A stretch of 64,000 bases of DNA from Flaccisagitta enflata (GCA_965153355.1 OZ231127.1:16988001-17052000), one strand, 5' to 3'; shown: positions 1-11,106, numbered from the stretch's first letter. The notes: generated from the sequence alone by a model not told the origin. Made by a program: numbers and translations.

Positions 1-1332
1 AATTCCATGGCTCACAGGGGCATAACTAACATTTTCTACCAATTTAGAGAGTAAAAAATGCAAAAAAATGGTGTTTTTTTGCCTAAAAATGGCAAAAAAA
101 TCAAAAAATTTCAAGTGAATTTTTTTGTTTTTGATTTTTTTTGAGTAGCCCGCATGTTACTTGAGTGAAAACACATAGTCAGAAAAAATAGGTATTTCGA
201 TTTTCTTTAGGAGGGTATCTAGGGATGGGTGCTCTCTCTCTCTCTCTCTCTCTCTCTTTAAATGTAAGCAGCCGTGATTCGATCCACACTTAGTGCAAAA
301 CATTGCCTTGAATGAGAGCGTATTTATTGCCTTAAGTTCTACTCCCCCCTCCGCCCCCCTCCCCCTCACCACGTTGAGCCTCGACTTGAGGCTTGTTTTC
401 GACCTGTAGGTGACTCCACCCACCATCAGAGACGACCAAGCCCGCCATTACGTTCCCCATTCGGTTTGCATTTTCTAAACTGCTACTGTGTTGCAACTGT
501 GCGTTGCGAAATACCATTTGATTCTTTTTTTTCAAATTCGTTCCTGGCACCCATACATACATTCATGCATAAATACATACATACATACAAATGGCATGGT
601 TTTCAGAACTTCCTTGACCAACAGAACAAAACAAAGTCAAACGAAATCGTAGAAATATTGGTTAAAACTAAGCAACGATGCAAAAGACGTGAGCAAGGAA
701 TTGGAGAAATCTGTCAGACCCATTCGAAAGTCAAGCATAGAGACAGGATTACGCAAAGAATTTGTCGGGAAAAGCTTGTATTCGACCAAAAAAGGAATAT
801 GAAATCTGATATTGAAGGGATAGAGAGGAGGGAATCTGATCATGACTGAAAAAAGTATGGCTGAAGATTCAAAAATCCTTTAATGCTATTTTCATGCATG
901 AATTTGAGCGGCGGAATCAAAGACAGGGAATAAATTATCAATGATAAATCCCATTGATGGGGGGGGGGGGTGGTGGCGCCCGACGAAAAGAGGATGTTGG
1001 GGGCTGAGCTAGGATGAGGAAGAAACACGACTGCCTCTTAAGTGTAAGTCAGAGTTGATAGGCGCAGAGAAACACAGTGAAGCACCGCTATTGGGGCATG
1101 ACCGGCTGCCCGCCTATGAGGCAATGAGATAGATATACCACGAGGGATTGCGTAGTCATTTCGATAACAGCTTCACTTTAAGGCATACTTTTGTTCAGTC
1201 CCTTGACATATTCTCGAGCTTTCTTCGGTCTTGTTTGATAGACCCATTGGAGAATTATAAAAAGTCAAAAACGATTTTCATTTCCACGTGACATTGCGAC
1301 AAATTTGCAGTAAAATGCGATCGACCTTCAAC
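1..1332. other. Unassigned intergenic sequence
   Basis: No recognisable gene. It holds a short CT array (231-256), an ATAC-type tetranucleotide run (about 559-593) and a G12 run near 960-971. A 127-codon plus-strand frame (466-849) has no recognisable motif and was not called. Confidence 0.6.
231..256. repeat. (CT)n microsatellite
   Basis: About 12 uninterrupted CT units. Confidence 0.95.
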
Positions 1333-1924
1333 CTTGGAAATAAGTTTATCGCACCAGTTAAAGCCTCATATCTCCTTTACAAATAAAAACATCTAAGAAA
1401 AATTAGTGAGGTTCTGAAACATCTTTAATTTTTCTAGCAGTTGGCGCCAACCGCGTTACTGTGCATCTAATCGTTTAGAAATGAGAGCTGAACAAAGTTA
1501 GGTACCTCCTTAGAAAAATGGCATAAAAATGGCATTTTTAAACCGCGGTTCATGGGAGATTGTGCACCCGCTCATCAGGCTGTTTCAACGAAGCAATGGT
1601 TCGAAGCAACACTTCTCCAGTTAGCCCAGGAACAGCCCAAAACTCAAGCTGATAGAATCTCTATGGTCCCAATTGAGGCAATGGCAAAGACAAGAATGTG
1701 CAACATGGATGGCAGGACTGAAAAAAATTGTGCTAAAGTCTGTAGGAAGATCACACTATCATACCATCATAGTCGCAGTACGAAAGCATGCAAAGACGCA
1801 GGGAAGCGTTTGGAAAGGTCAAGGAGGGCAAGACCAAGTATCTAGCTTGTTACGGACATGTTGATTGTACTTTCTTGTCCATAAAATGCCCCTTGATCAA
1901 TAATGCGATAAACTTTTTTCCAAG
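1333..1924 (+). mobile_element. Tc1/mariner-like transposon remnant with matching inverted ends
   Basis: The left end (1333-1353, containing GGAAATAAGTTTATCGC) matches the reverse complement of the right end (1904-1924) at 20 of 21 positions. Between them lies a broken Tc1-type transposase tail. The span of 592 bp is far below the usual 1.3-1.7 kb of a full Tc1 element, so most of the 5' coding region has been lost. A TA target duplication is not clear. The combination of inverted ends and transposase fragment makes the class call firm; the exact termini are less sure. Confidence 0.75.
1549..1845 (+). pseudogene. Decayed Tc1-type transposase, C-terminal catalytic part
   Basis: Three fragments in three different frames follow the order of a Tc1 transposase C-terminus. 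Frame 1 from 1552 reads GDCAPAHQAVSTKQWF, matching the Q-D-x-A-P-x-H block that carries the second catalytic aspartate (codon 1558). Frame 2 around 1635-1740 reads NSPKLKLIESLW, matching the N-S-P-D-L-N-P-I-E-x-L-W block with the third catalytic acidic residue (Glu codon 1655). Frame 3 from 1788 reads MQRRREAFGKVKEGKTKY, matching the usual end of these proteins (MPRR...KGGxTKY). Spacing of the two acidic residues is close to the 34 residues of DD34E elements. At least two frameshifts and the missing first aspartate make it non-functional. Family assignment is from motif recognition. Confidence 0.75.
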
Positions 1925-1936
1925 ATAGTAATAGGT

Positions 1937-1975
1937 GGACGGACGGACGGACGGACGGACGGACGGACGGACGGA
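1937..1975. repeat. (GGAC)n tetranucleotide array
   Basis: Near-perfect GGAC units, the same tetranucleotide found as the core of the HP elements, but without recognisable HP ends here. Confidence 0.9.
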
Positions 1976-2344
1976 TCGACGTTTTCTCTTGCAAAATCTT
2001 CAGCGGGCGACCAAAACTATGATACGGATTCTTTTATTGATTGCGGGAGGAGAAAAGATTGGAGCGCACGAAGATCAGGGGAGGCCGCATTTCTGCGTCT
2101 CTCAGATTTCAATTTAGGATAAGAAACAAAAAAGGGAAAATCATCGCTCTAGATTGATTTAGCTTATTTAATCGAGGAATCTTTCCATTGCAGCTGGGTA
2201 CTCAAAGGGTGGGCTGTTTGAATTGAATTGGATTTTTTAGGGCTAGTCATTCTCTCTTGTTTTGTTTTCCCCCTTCTTTTGGTGTGGGGTGTGGGGTCAG
2301 CAGAAAAGTATGGAATTCATTTGATGACATTATATTCATCGCCA
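1976..2344. other. Unassigned sequence
   Basis: No gene or repeat recognised. Confidence 0.5.
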
Positions 2345-2560
2345 TTTTTAGTCGCATGCTACGCGACTCTACACCCCGCTAGTCGGTCCGTTGGTCGGTC
2401 GGTTGGTCGGTCGGTTGGTCGGTTGGTCCCCTGCTTACTTTTTCGGCGTTTATGAGCTTTTTTGAGCCTACGCTCCTGCCCAAATGCTCTAGTGGCCTTT
2501 CCCAGCACTGCTTCTGCCCACCCGCACGCGACTGGGTTAGCCGTGTATTCGGCCTCGTTA
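2345..2560 (-). mobile_element. HP-family element, type I copy
   Basis: Read on the minus strand it starts with an AACGAGGCC variant of the family 5' end followed by the GAATACACGGC block, contains AGTCGCGTGC-like sequence near its 5' end, a CCGAC/CGGAC tetranucleotide core (about 2380-2430), and ends with a GTCGCGTAGCATGCGAC-type palindrome followed by TAAAAA. The function and mobilising machinery are unknown; it encodes nothing. Confidence 0.7.
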
Positions 2561-4057
2561 ACTTTTATCTGCCCAGATGCCTTTTCAGGTCATTTGTTTG
2601 ATTTTAAGACTGAAAGATGATAGGCAAGATACAGACATAGACACAGGCGTAGATAAGTTAGCAAATTGAGAGCCAGACAGCGATCCTTTACCTGAGAAGT
2701 TAACACTGACAGACGGTAAAAAAGAAATCCAGCTGCACGGAGGACTGGAATGACAAGTAGACAGAAAAACGCGCGAGTGTGTCGTGGCCCAGTTAAAGTG
2801 AAGACGTTTTGCTTTCGATTCGCTGCATAATTGGGGCTTTCGGCCGCCTGGGCCCACCATAGCCTATTTACACAACGGAATGATTTGAGGTTACAAACAA
2901 AATAACACTTTTTTTCTTATAAGAACATTGTAGTTATTTAACTAGTAACTATCTCTATTTCATTTGCTAGGCTTCCTTAAAAAGTGACGCTTTTACAAAA
3001 AGAATAAGTGTATGATTACATATTGATAAAATTTCAAAATAGATAAGATTTTTGCCTCTTCGATCCCCAGCTTACAGCATAAATGATTTTTATTCCAATT
3101 GCAACAAAAAATGAGGAAATTACACAAAAGATTAGATGAGAGCCAATTGTAAAAAATACACTAAGATTAAAAAAAAGATACACGATTGAAGAGAAACATT
3201 TACTTCAGACGTTGAGTGCATTTTATAAACTGAAAAATCATTTCTGCGTCAAACTTTTAACTGAAAAGACAATATCTTTTATGCCAAGCGCGATGACTCA
3301 TGGGCAATGTCTTAAAAACTCTCAAGTTCTCTCCCTTAAACTTCATTTTTCATTTATGACCAATCTGGCATAAGTAGCTCAAAGCGTCTAGAAACGAGAG
3401 CAACCAAAAGAAAGACATTATCAAATCGCCTTTTTTTGGTTGCAGAATCTAACTTCAAGTTTATAATATGTTTACAAAGGCCAAATTTGCATTAAGAATC
3501 AAAATAGTATTTGTTGTTTTCCACGTTTGCAAGCCATAGTGTAGGCGTCGACTTACTTTTTTTTCTCCCTACTGCCGGCTTCCTTTCAGACGGGGTTTCC
3601 TCCTTTCGGGATTTTCCGTTTAGGAGACGCAGAAAAAAAAAAAGAAAAAAAAAGAAACCCAACAAAATTGCAAAATAGGTGAAGCCGAGAAAATCTTTTG
3701 GAAACGAGCAAAAAAAAAAGGGGGGGGACCCCGAAAAAATAGCGGGCGTCAACGAAGGGAGGAATGGAACCATTCCAATCCCGTTTAAGGGGTGGATTTC
3801 TCTAACGCGCCCGGGTTTTAAGTGATGCTCCGTTATTCTTTAAAAGAAAGTTTTTTTTTTCGTTCTTCTTTTCTGTTTGTTTAAAGAGCGTGACCAGACT
3901 TGGGAGGCAATAAGGAAAATTGGAGGGAAAATTAGAATCGCGTTACCCATGAGCTCAGTCAAAACTTTCAATTGTACCTCCGAAGGATGTGTCGCTGAAA
4001 ATCCGTCACCATCGCTTTTGAAAATGACAAATTGTTAATACCAATCATGAAAAAAAA
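2561..4057. other. Unassigned sequence
   Basis: AT-rich, no gene recognised. It includes homopolymer runs around 3630-3725 and a short fragment related to the large palindrome at 34.6-35.4 kb (annotated separately). Confidence 0.5.
3339..3416 (+). repeat. Fragment related to an arm of the 34.6-35.4 kb palindrome
   Basis: About 75 bp align with 35,107-35,200, sharing the blocks GACCAATCTGGCAT, GTAGCTC and ATGAGAGCAA-like sequence. It is diverged, so this is an old dispersed copy. Confidence 0.5.
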
Positions 4058-4257
4058 ACGACGGATACACGGCTACCCCAGTCGCGTGCAGGTGGGCAGG
4101 AGCTGTTTTTTAGGTCACTTGATCAGTTGGCCAGGAGCAGTAAGGCCAACACCGCAAAAGCCAAAAAAAAAGTAAAGTGTGTCGGACGGACGGACGGACC
4201 GACCGACGGACGGACCGACAAAGCGGGGTGTAGAGTCGCGTAGCACGCGACTAAAAA
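4058..4257 (+). mobile_element. HP-family element, type I copy
   Basis: The 5' part carries GGATACACGGC, then AGTCGCGTGCAGGTGGGCAGG; the core is a CGGA/CCGA array (4183-4220); the 3' end is AAAGCGGGGTGTAGAGTCGCG, a palindrome and CTAAAAA. It lies 57 bp from a second copy in opposite orientation. Confidence 0.75.
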
Positions 4258-4313
4258 TGAAACAAACGACGGATGCAGCCTACAAGCAAGCCAACCCTTT
4301 TGTTAGCCGTGGG

Positions 4314-4698
4314 TTTTTAGTCGCGTGCACGCGACTCTACAACCCGCTTTGTCGGTCCGTCCGTCCGTCCGTCGGTCCGTCCGTCTGTCCGTCCGTCCGT
4401 TCGTCCGTCCGTCACACTTTACTTTTTTGTACTATAACGTCAACTCTTAGGTCATTTTAAGTCATTTTAAGTCATTTATAGTTATTCTAAGTCATTTTGA
4501 GTCAGTCTAAGTCATTTTAAGTCATTTTAAGTCATTTTAAGTTATTTTAAGTTATTTTTGTTTTTTTGTTTTTTTAGTCATTTTAAGTCAATTTTGGTCA
4601 TTTTAGGTCATTCTAAGTCATTGAAAGTCATTCTAAGTCATTCTAAGTCACTCTTTGTCTGTAAGTCTCGCACGCGACTTATAGGTGTTGGCCTTGTT
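4314..4698 (-). mobile_element. HP-family element, type II copy
   Basis: On the minus strand it begins AACAAGGCCAACACC, then TATAAGTCGCGTGC, runs through a decamer minisatellite (GACTTAGAAT-like, 4450-4665), a CGGA array (4352-4412) and ends in AGTCGCGTGCACGCGACT plus TAAAAA. The same order of blocks is seen in the long copy at 48.8-50.3 kb. Confidence 0.8.
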
Positions 4699-5889
4699 GT
4701 GATTAAAATCCAATTTTCATAATCGATAGAAAATTCAAACGAACTCCTGGGACATTTGGGCGGCGAAGGCAATTTTCAAATGAGCTACGACTACGACGAA
4801 GAAAAATGAATGGTGGCAAGTCCGTTGCACGTAGGGGACCACGTTTTTCCTCCGTCCAAAAAGGTGTACAAGTAGAAACAAGGCCAGAAACTCGGTTTTC
4901 TCAGTAATTTTACAGAGCAGCAGATACGGTGGTTGTATAATGTTGAGATAGTCGTAGGAGCTCCATCAGTGGTGAATTAGGGCTAGTGCGGGTGGTAAAT
5001 TGGGGCTGGTGCTATGGTGGAGGTCGGTGGTAACCGATGGATGGAGTTCAGATCGGTACAGGAAATTGATTGGTAGCGAGTTAGGGTCAGTCCCTGACGT
5101 GAAAATCACCCATGAATTCATCGTAGTGAAAAAAAGAGATAATGAACACCATCGGCAACTAATCAAGATGGGTAAAAGCTGCATAAAATGTAAGAAAATT
5201 ATTCGCACACATCACATGCACATGCACGCTTCTGACACATACAAGTGGCTGTGTACACGCACTTGCTCTTCCAAATCCAAACGCGTGTCGCATGTACATG
5301 GTTTTCATCTCATACTTTTGTACAAAGGAGAGTTCTCAAATCTAAGAATACAAAAAAAAGTTTATCCCACCCTAGTCTCTCAAGAACACCGCGCGTGTAG
5401 TTCCTGAGTTCCTACGTCGTGATTGCGCAAGATAGGCGGCGATTCAATTTGCATAAATACGTCTCCATCTCTCCTTTCCTTTCCGTTCCTTTCCTCTCCC
5501 TTCCTTGGGCAACAACACGAAAAATGAAATGACATTTTTCCTTTTTTTCAGCGAAGCGGGGAAACCAAACAGGAAAGTCGGAGAAGGGGAATATTGAAGG
5601 ACATTCTCTCCTTGAAATTGCTAAAACCAGGTGGGAAAGATGGAATTTGTCTTTCGCACGATTTGGCACCAACGAGAAAAATTCAACGTCGTTGCCGTAG
5701 GGGCGCCAGTGGAATATAACCAGGAATAGGAGAAAGAAAAGGAAATAAAAAGAAAGGACTGGGTAGCACCGTAGTAGTAAAGAAAATCTAGTAGAGAAAG
5801 GAAAAGGGGTGAGAAAAGAAAAAGATACAGAAATGGGCGAAAAATATGATTAATTGGACGACTGATGTATGTATTGTATGAGGTAGGAG
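4699..5889. other. Unassigned sequence
   Basis: No gene recognised. A 135-codon plus-strand frame (5000-5407) lacks any known motif and was left out. Confidence 0.5.
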
Positions 5890-5899
5890 AAAGAAAGAG

Positions 5900-5934
<35 letters not shown>

Positions 5935-5938
5935 AATA

Positions 5939-5970
<32 letters not shown>
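5890..5970. repeat. (GAAA)n microsatellite
   Basis: About 20 GAAA units with one GAAATAAA interruption. Confidence 0.95.
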
Positions 5971-6793
5971 CCGCCAGTCGGTGCTTACTCGCATTTACAA
6001 GCTCATGACAAATCAACAGTTTTGATGTCAGTTGATGTCAGTAACTGCTCGCCAAAAGAGCATCAAGGAAGAGTAAATGGTCTCTGGACGTCAATTAGCG
6101 CCAGAACGATGCTTGAACTTCCAACTTTGTCCATTTATTGTCCTAACATCTTTTTTCTTCTTTTTTCTTTGGCATCATTTATCTCTCTACTTACGCATGC
6201 GCTGGCGATGTACTTCTTGATTGATGTGAGTCGACGAGAAATATTTTGGGAGGAATTGCTCAAGCAGATCGTTAGTCATGGAAGTAATAGAAGTGCAGCT
6301 TGTCTAGACTAGAAAAAAGATGTGTCATTTTATCAAACCATCAATCTCGCCAGCATCTTCATCCTTGTCATCATCGTTGTCATTGACATGAACTTGATTG
6401 TGTGAGAGAAGAATCTGAAGGGATAACTTTTGAATATTGCAGCTCGAACGTTCAAAGGGACAGAGTTTATAGTAAATCCTAAAGATAGATTTCGTTTTAA
6501 TATAATATAATATAAAAGTATAGCTATCAAAGGAAGCAAGCTTTTTACGACTTGCTCATCGAGATGATAGCTTTACCAACAATTACAATTCACGTGGCAA
6601 AAAAAAATTAACCAGTTAGTAATTCTTAAGAACCAAAAGCGAGAATCGTTACCATGCAACTTCTAAAAATTGAAAATGCCATGTTCAAAATATTCCAAAT
6701 TGACCAGTCACTAGTTTTAAAAAAAAAAAAATCAAAAGTGTAAATCAGTGAAGGAAAAAGTTGCATTTTCACCAAAATTCAACGACTTTCCAA
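5971..6793. other. Unassigned sequence
   Basis: AT-rich, no gene recognised. Confidence 0.5.
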
Positions 6794-6795
6794 TA

Positions 6796-6972
6796 CAGTT
6801 AAACCCCGCAATAACGGATGTCAAGGGACCAACAAATTCTATCCACTATAGGTGGATTTTCCTTATAGCCAACATAGAAATTAAAAGAAATTGTTATGAA
6901 GGGACCAAGTTCTTAGATTCGTTATAGGCGGATTTCCATTACTCTTGGATCCGTTATAGCGGGGTTTAACTG
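6796..6972. mobile_element. pogo/Tigger-like MITE (177 bp)
   Basis: The ends CAGTTAAACCCCGC...ATAACGGAT and the reverse complement of the right end agree at 23 of the first 24 positions. Both sides are flanked by TA (6794-6795 and 6973-6974), the target duplication of Tc1/mariner-superfamily transposons. The AAGGGACC block inside the ends is typical of pogo-type elements. It has no coding capacity and would depend on a transposase supplied elsewhere. Confidence 0.85.
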
Positions 6973-7159
6973 TATATAAAAATGAAGACTATAAATACAT
7001 CCAAATAGAAAATATGATGCTTTCATAAGTGCAAATAATATCAGTGATAATTCTCTGAGCAAATACTAAAAATTTTATGATACTGAGAAACCCTTTGTAG
7101 AGAGAGGAAAAAAAAATCTGTTTTGATCATTGTGCTCTTATGGTCTCTAAGTTAGTGAG

Positions 7160-8209
7160 TCATTTAATCGGAAAGCATGCTATTCTTCGCTCACGACGGC
7201 CGCCAATAACTTTGAAAAACTTGAGGCTTTTTTCATCTGCGGTGAGAGAATTGTTCAGATGCTCAGCATCTTGCCGTAATTTAATCTCCCATGCTTTTTC
7301 CACTTGACATTCCAATTTTGTCATGTCATGAGTGATAACCACCCCGTTCCATTTTTCCATTCCTTTCAACTTCTTTGCCATCAGGAGCATTGCCCTCTTT
7401 TTTTCCGAGCATACAAATTTAACGACCAGGGGGCGCATATTGCTACTGTTTGGTGTTCCAACACGAAAATGATGAACAATGTCCGTTGAAGGATCCAGGT
7501 CCAAGTCCAAGTCACCACCAAGCAATTTGATCAAGGCAAGATCATCATCCGTTTCCTGTTGACCAAAAATGATGATGTTGTTTCTCTTTCGTTCGCGCAA
7601 AACCCATTCTGGAACAAATTGCACAGGTGTGCCTTTATTCGTTGTGGCAGAGTTGGTTGAACTTTGTGCAGAATTGTGAATTTCATCCACTTTTGCCTTG
7701 ATGGCATGAAATTTGGTCTGGAGCTCCTGTAATCTGACGTCAGTTGATGTTGTTTTTTCTCCAATGGCATCCATCTTGGTCTTCAATTCATCTGTGATAC
7801 GCCTATTTTTTTCCGTCTCCTCTGCAAACTTGCGATTTGTTGCATCTAACTGTTGTTGTGATTTAGTCAATTTCTTTGCAAAGGCTTCAAATTCGGTTTT
7901 TGATGCAACCTGATGCTTAACCACTTGGGCTTTGAAGGAATCAAATTCGGTTTTTGAGGCAACCTGATGCTTAACCACTTGGGCTTTGAAGGAATCAGCA
8001 CTTGTGATATGTTTTTCCATTTTAATGGTTAGCATGGCAATTGTTTCATTCAAAGCTGTATGATTATTGTTAATGCCTACCACGACTTTTTCAAAACCTT
8101 CAAAACCTTTTTTGAAGGTCATGAGTAGAGCATCCATTTTGGTTTTCCATTCATTTGTTTCTTTTGACTCTTTTTCCAGTTGCGCAATATCATGCTGTAT
8201 TTTCTCCAT
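7160..8209 (-). CDS. LINE ORF1-type RNA-binding protein (non-LTR retrotransposon)
   Basis: This 349-residue protein has the layout of a LINE ORF1 product. Residues 1-185 are a charged, Leu/Ile-heptad coiled coil; a Ser/Thr/Asn linker follows at about 180-195; residues 205-295 resemble the RRM of L1-type ORF1p (RERKRNNIIIFGQQE, then RPLVVKF and GVVITHDMT); residues 298-349 form a basic C-terminal domain ending GGRRERR near the tail. Such proteins trimerise and bind the element's own RNA. An in-frame TGA lies 24 nt upstream of the ATG, which supports the chosen start. The frame is intact. No ORF2 with endonuclease and reverse transcriptase follows downstream on the minus strand (7159-6973, then a MITE), so the element is incomplete here. 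An internal 18-residue duplication lies in the coiled coil. It could be an expressed domesticated copy, but nothing in the sequence shows this. Confidence 0.8.
   Translation of the reverse strand: MEKIQHDIAQLEKESKETNEWKTKMDALLMTFKKGFEGFEKVVVGINNNHTALNETIAMLTIKMEKHITSADSFKAQVVKHQVASKTEFDSFKAQVVKHQVASKTEFEAFAKKLTKSQQQLDATNRKFAEETEKNRRITDELKTKMDAIGEKTTSTDVRLQELQTKFHAIKAKVDEIHNSAQSSTNSATTNKGTPVQFVPEWVLRERKRNNIIIFGQQETDDDLALIKLLGGDLDLDLDPSTDIVHHFRVGTPNSSNMRPLVVKFVCSEKKRAMLLMAKKLKGMEKWNGVVITHDMTKLECQVEKAWEIKLRQDAEHLNNSLTADEKSLKFFKVIGGRRERRIACFPIK
7891..7998 (-). repeat. 54 bp in-frame tandem duplication inside LINE ORF1
   Basis: Two 54 bp copies are almost identical (one obvious substitution) and encode the repeated segment SFKAQVVKHQVASKTEF at residues 73-89 and 91-107. 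The length preserves both frame and coiled-coil register approximately (18 residues). Confidence 0.9.
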
Positions 8210-9672
8210 GTCTTGAGCTTTATTAGATTGTCAGAGCAGGATGAAACCGAGACTGTTCTAGATAGCTCTTTATCTCAAAGAGTGGCGCTTGTGCCAACTG
8301 CCCCAGTGCTCAGTAACTTCCAACTCTGTGACAATCTATCTTAGGTTGACGGAAAGATGACAATTTCCTTCAAGATTCAGTCTTTGGTTCTGTGAAGTAG
8401 TTTTTTTTTAGCCGCGAAGGAGTAAACGGTTTTGTAACACAAATTCTTAGCTGTAGTTGTTACACAAGAAGACCGAGGTTGGAGAACTGATTCAACTTGG
8501 ACTTTAGATTCCAAACAAACATGAGGCGATGAGAGAGTGAGACCACGATAGCGATTTTTTTTGATGATGAAATAAAATCAAGCCCATTAATGATGGTAGT
8601 TTCTTTCAAAGTTTTGACCCTTCCCGTTGACTGATTGAGATGAAAATTTTCAGTTGGGTGGAGAACAAAAAGATGAAATTTTGAGTGTATTTCCAGCCGA
8701 TTACATTATGGTTTAAGCAGTTTTTTAATGATTTTTCTTGGAAAGCCGCGAAGGTCGAAGAGAGATCGTGTTTCTTCGCCACGTCACGTTTTTACTATTC
8801 TACTATTTGGACCTTCCAGTAAGCTTTTTTTTAAGTTACTAAATGTTGATGGAATCCTGCTCAAAATGATGGAAACATAGAGTGAGACCGGATTAAAAAA
8901 AATGTCAATAAATATAACTGAAATTACGATGAAATTGATATTCAATTGAACTTGTTTTTGTATTTGTCTTAATTGACGATGTTTTTTTATCTTCACAGGA
9001 GGTGGAGGTTCCCTCTTAGGATAGACAACGATGATTCTTTTATCCTTTGTAGCAGCAATTAAGCAATTAAGCAATAATGCAATTAGCAATTAAGCTGATG
9101 CGATCTCGAGATTACAAAAATACTAAGCAGCTACTAAACGTTTGCGTATCGCTCAAATGTTAGATTCCTCGGTTTTTCTGTTAAAATGAATTAATCAATT
9201 CCCCCATTCGTCATCTTTCAAAAGATCTGACGTCAAATGCCTTTTTTTTGCAGTCAGTTTTCATTTTTCAATTATTTCTACCGACAACTGATGTCGAGGG
9301 GCCAATTCAATCTATCGTTTTCTGTCAAAATCTTAAGTTCCTTTTTTTGTCTCTTTTTCTTCTACAAAAGATGTATCTCCTATCTTCTAGAAAAACAAAT
9401 GTGAAAACACCAAAAAGAGTCTTTGATAAAATGAAATAGATATGGGAAGAAGAAGGAAGAAAGAAGAAAGAAGAAAGCCGATCAAGACGAACGAAAAAAA
9501 AATCCTGCATTTGCAACAATAAGATCAAGTAAAACAAATTGGCAATTCACTGAAACAAAAAAAAAGTGTTTTGCATTTTATACTCTGTCGTTTTCGACAC
9601 CATTACACGCTCTTTTGCTCTGCTGTACCAATTCTCCTGTGCGTTCCTCGACATTCTGTCCTTGTGTCACGC

Positions 9673-9675
<3 letters not shown>
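8210..9675. other. Unassigned sequence, partly 5' flank of the LINE ORF1
   Basis: No gene recognised. 8210-8520 would be the LINE 5' region if the element extends that far; its boundary cannot be seen. Confidence 0.5.

Positions 9676-9753
<78 letters not shown>
9676..9753. repeat. (CT)n microsatellite
   Basis: About 39 uninterrupted CT units. Confidence 0.97.
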
Positions 9754-9756
<3 letters not shown>

Positions 9757-10259
9757 TCTCTCGTCGTTTTCCCAAGTGCGCTAGTTCCGCTGATAATGTT
9801 GAGAAAGAAAGAAAAAATCTGTGCCATAAAGTTAAGGGCGTCATTACCGGTGACTCAAGTTTTTACCGGTGATCCGAGTTGTTTTTTCTTCCTAGGTGTG
9901 TTCGCGTTTGAAAAAAAGAATAAAGATCATTATTTGTACTATGTCTTACTACTCAATATATATAAGAGAATGTATTCCTTGACATTGTTAGTTTGATAGA
10001 AACAAACAAGTCATGAAATGCGATGACGCGCTTGTAAGATATCCGGTACAAGAAGTGTAAATGCCATTCATTTTTACGTGGCAACATCATCAGCGCCAGC
10101 TTAATCCATCATTTCTTTCACTTCCTACAAATTTTCTCCGTCTACCTTCCTCTTGAACTTTTTTTCTTTGTTGTTTTACTCTATATCATCTTTCTCGAAA
10201 TTGTCCATCAGGACCGCCTTCCCAATTTTGCTTTTGGAGAACAAGTGAAAATCGCCATC
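9754..10259. other. Unassigned sequence
   Basis: No gene recognised. A short duplicated motif TTACCGGTGA occurs at about 9845 and 9865. Confidence 0.5.
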
Positions 10260-10424
10260 AATCCCCCTTGGCCCCTTGCCCCTTGCCCCTTGCCCCTTAG
10301 CCCTTAGCCCTTTCCCCTTGGCCCTTTGGCCCTTGCCTCTTGGCCCCTTGGCCCCTTGGCCCCTTAGCCCTTTCCCCTTGGCCCTTGCCCCTTGGCCCCA
10401 TGGCCCTTTCCCCTTGCCCCGGGA
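10260..10424. repeat. GGCCCCTTG-type minisatellite
   Basis: About 17 units of 9-10 bp (CCCCTTGGC / CCCCTTAGC variants). The opposite strand is G-rich with repeated GGGG runs, so quadruplex formation is possible. Confidence 0.9.
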
Positions 10425-10652
10425 CTACGGTCAGTTGTAGCCAGCGTTATTTCCTAAACCTTTTACACTCTATGAATTTGAATACGGTATCTGGCTTTCA
10501 TGACAATGCTCTGTTTACAAAATACAAATACCCAGAAAAGCAAAATGCGTCAAACGAAATAAGCTCTTCATATGAGTTTTTATGACGTTCTAACTATTTC
10601 AAAATCACATGCAGAATGCGACTCGCTTGATGAAACGAAAAAGAAAAAAGTA

Positions 10653-10828
10653 CAGTCAAATCCAGCTTTTACCGGTCTCAAAGGACTAACAAATTTCATT
10701 TGTTTTAAGCGGAATTCTGTTGAAGCCAATAAAGAAAACAGTAGAAAACAACTTACAGGGGACATGAATTAGCTTCTGTTATTGATGAAATTCCATTAAT
10801 CGCGGATCCGTTAGAGTGGGTTCAACTG
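10653..10828. mobile_element. pogo/Tigger-like MITE (176 bp), diverged copy
   Basis: Ends CAGTCAAATCC and, on the other strand, CAGTTGAACCC, with TA on both sides (10,651-10,652 and 10,829-10,830). Length and ends match the MITE at 6796-6972, including a CGGATCCGTTA block near the right end. More diverged than the first copy. Confidence 0.75.
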
Positions 10829-11103
10829 TAGCAAAATCTGTTATCAATCTGCATTTTGACTTTAGCATCGATGTAGTGCTTTTCACAGTACTAAAACGAT
10901 CAAAGAGAGAAACAACTTCGTTTTCTTTCTCTCCTGCTTTTCTCTTTTCTTTGCTTTTTTTCTACAATCTTCTCCAATTTTATCCTTGTACTAAAAACCA
11001 GAGATTGACGAATGGGAAAAGCGAAATTTGTGGCTGCCGTTTCTCAACTCCTGTCGTAGGCAAGACGGTATATTGATTTGGTAATCTGGGGCGAGGGCAA
11101 CAT

Positions 11104-11106
<3 letters not shown>

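Noticed and set aside
466-849. 127-codon plus-strand frame
   Set aside because: No recognisable motif, unremarkable composition and no supporting context.
5000-5407. 135-codon plus-strand frame with a CIKC pair
   Set aside because: A single C-x2-C pair is not a domain; no other support.
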